Notes under the pieces: model-generated
The model's database searches: none
The model's input: only the letters and a program-made list of their open reading frames with translations
Told to the model about the DNA's origin: nothing
Assembly: GCA_902783435.1 (NCBI GenBank)
Contig: CACZQV010000034.1
Span: 1-21,406, forward strand
DNA length: 21,406 nucleotides
Origin: an uncultured Erysipelotrichaceae bacterium
GTDB lineage: Bacteria > Bacillota_I > Bacilli_A > RF39 > UBA660
Direction of reading: 5' to 3'
Program-made: the position numbers and the translations under genes
In this document: one piece after another, positions 21,024-21,406 of the stretch
Numbering within the stretch: the first letter of the stretch is position 1
Layout of the letters: every line of letters starts with the position of its first letter

Positions 21024-21046
21024 ATAAGTGTCTATTAGACACTTAT
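21024..21046 (-). terminator. Intrinsic terminator of the right-edge HD gene
   Basis: A 10-bp inverted repeat (ataagtgtct / agacacttat) with a 3-base loop that overlaps the stop codon (21035-21037), followed by TTTTATTTG on the minus strand. Confidence 0.85.
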
Positions 21047-21406
21047 ATTGTTTTCTTCATCAAATGGTACTAAAATGCATTTTCTACTAGCTAAATAATC
21101 ACACATATGAACAAAGTTTTGATATTTATTTTTAGGTTTTTCTAATACTTCATTCCCATCATAATCTGTAGTCCATGGACCCATATGTGTTTTAATAACG
21201 TCATTCATGAATTCTGCATCGTCTTTAGTAATACCTATTTCTTTATAATTATCTAGTATAAATTTACCCATAAGTATAGGATGATCAAAACGTGTATATT
21301 TTTCTTTTGGTAATCCTAGTTTTAATCCATCATGAACAAGTAAGCTCATTAGCATTAAATCTTTTTCATGTGATGTATACTTGTCTCCTATACATGGATC
21401 ATTTAA
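21035..21406 (-). CDS. HD-domain phosphohydrolase (partial)
   Basis: The frame is open through the right edge, so the N-terminus is missing; 123 residues are visible. The downstream HD-superfamily ligands are present: HD in SLLVHDGLKLG, a histidine in RFDHPILMGKF, another in VIKTHMGPWTTDYDG, and the late aspartate in HMCDYLASRKC. This order is typical of small HD phosphohydrolases acting on nucleotides or tRNA ends; the exact substrate cannot be told. It is unrelated in detail to the HD protein at 1100-1771. The stop codon lies in its terminator stem. ATG codons near 21355 are internal methionines, since homologous-looking sequence (SHEKDLMLMS) extends through them. Confidence 0.8.
   Translation of the reverse strand, partial: LNDPCIGDKYTSHEKDLMLMSLLVHDGLKLGLPKEKYTRFDHPILMGKFILDNYKEIGITKDDAEFMNDVIKTHMGPWTTDYDGNEVLEKPKNKYQNFVHMCDYLASRKCILVPFDEENNISV

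Noticed and set aside
1..21406. CRISPR array, tRNA or rRNA gene, insertion sequence, or large inverted repeats
   Set aside because: No regularly spaced repeats, cloverleaf-like sequence, transposase frame or terminal repeats were found by reading; the only tandem repeat is coding (19577-19648).

Overview
The window reads as chromosomal DNA of a very AT-rich, low-GC Gram-positive bacterium, most like the uncultured gut Bacilli that lie near the Mollicutes (RF39/Erysipelotrichia-like). That placement is an inference from protein resemblance, base composition and codon use. The standard bacterial code fits: tryptophan is TGG throughout, the PRPP synthetase gene ends in TGA, and no accepted gene needs TGA as a sense codon. 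Ribosome-binding sites are Gram-positive, often GGTGAT or AAGGAG. A YitT transporter, a YlbL-type Lon/PDZ protease, a YlbJ-like protein and an NPKTG sortase substrate fit a monoderm cell. Nearly all genes lie on the minus strand; only the YlbJ-like gene and the pilus ATPase are on the plus strand.

Region 1 (1-4322, minus strand) starts with an edge-truncated XRE regulator that also has membrane helices and a zinc ribbon, next to a second small membrane/zinc-ribbon protein. An HD hydrolase, a divergent peptide deformylase and a likely operon follow: PNPOx-like protein, SAP/DUF6434 protein, DUF1848 protein with a CxxxCxxC cluster motif.

Region 2 (about 4350-8340) is an accessory, decaying stretch. 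It holds small membrane proteins, a lipoprotein gene broken by one base in an A tract, two C-terminal gene scars, a flavodoxin/membrane-protein pair that is translationally coupled, a Cro-like regulator/DUF6442 pair with its own operator-like repeat, an unlisted 58-residue gene, and a small gene that a TAG codon may interrupt.

Region 3 (8348-10838) has a Bro-N/DinD-like gene whose promoter spacer contains a LexA-like box, and a secreted, sortase-anchored surface protein. Region 4 (10903-13911) has a hypothetical protein, a divergent PRPP synthetase and YitT. Region 5 (13978-16656) couples a membrane protein of unknown function to a YlbL-like protease, with a YlbJ-like gene divergent from it. 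Region 6 (16670-19768) is a small type IV/competence-type pilus locus: two prepilins divergent from a GspE/PilB ATPase with an unusual disordered tail. Region 7 (19776-21406) has a dTMP-kinase-like gene, a membrane-anchored hypothetical protein and an edge-truncated HD protein.

The most distinctive overall signal is in the intergenic design. A hairpin terminator, often holding the stop codon itself, runs through its T tract straight into an extended -10 element (TGTTATAAT), then almost at once a GGTGAT ribosome-binding site and the next ATG. The unit recurs nearly unchanged at several sites, suggesting most genes are separate, very short-leadered transcription units. No tRNA, rRNA, CRISPR array or insertion sequence was seen. 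No stretch over 300 bases lacks a gene; the longest gaps (about 4323-4482, 5937-6085 and 7862-8034) hold the promoters, terminators and gene remnants listed below.
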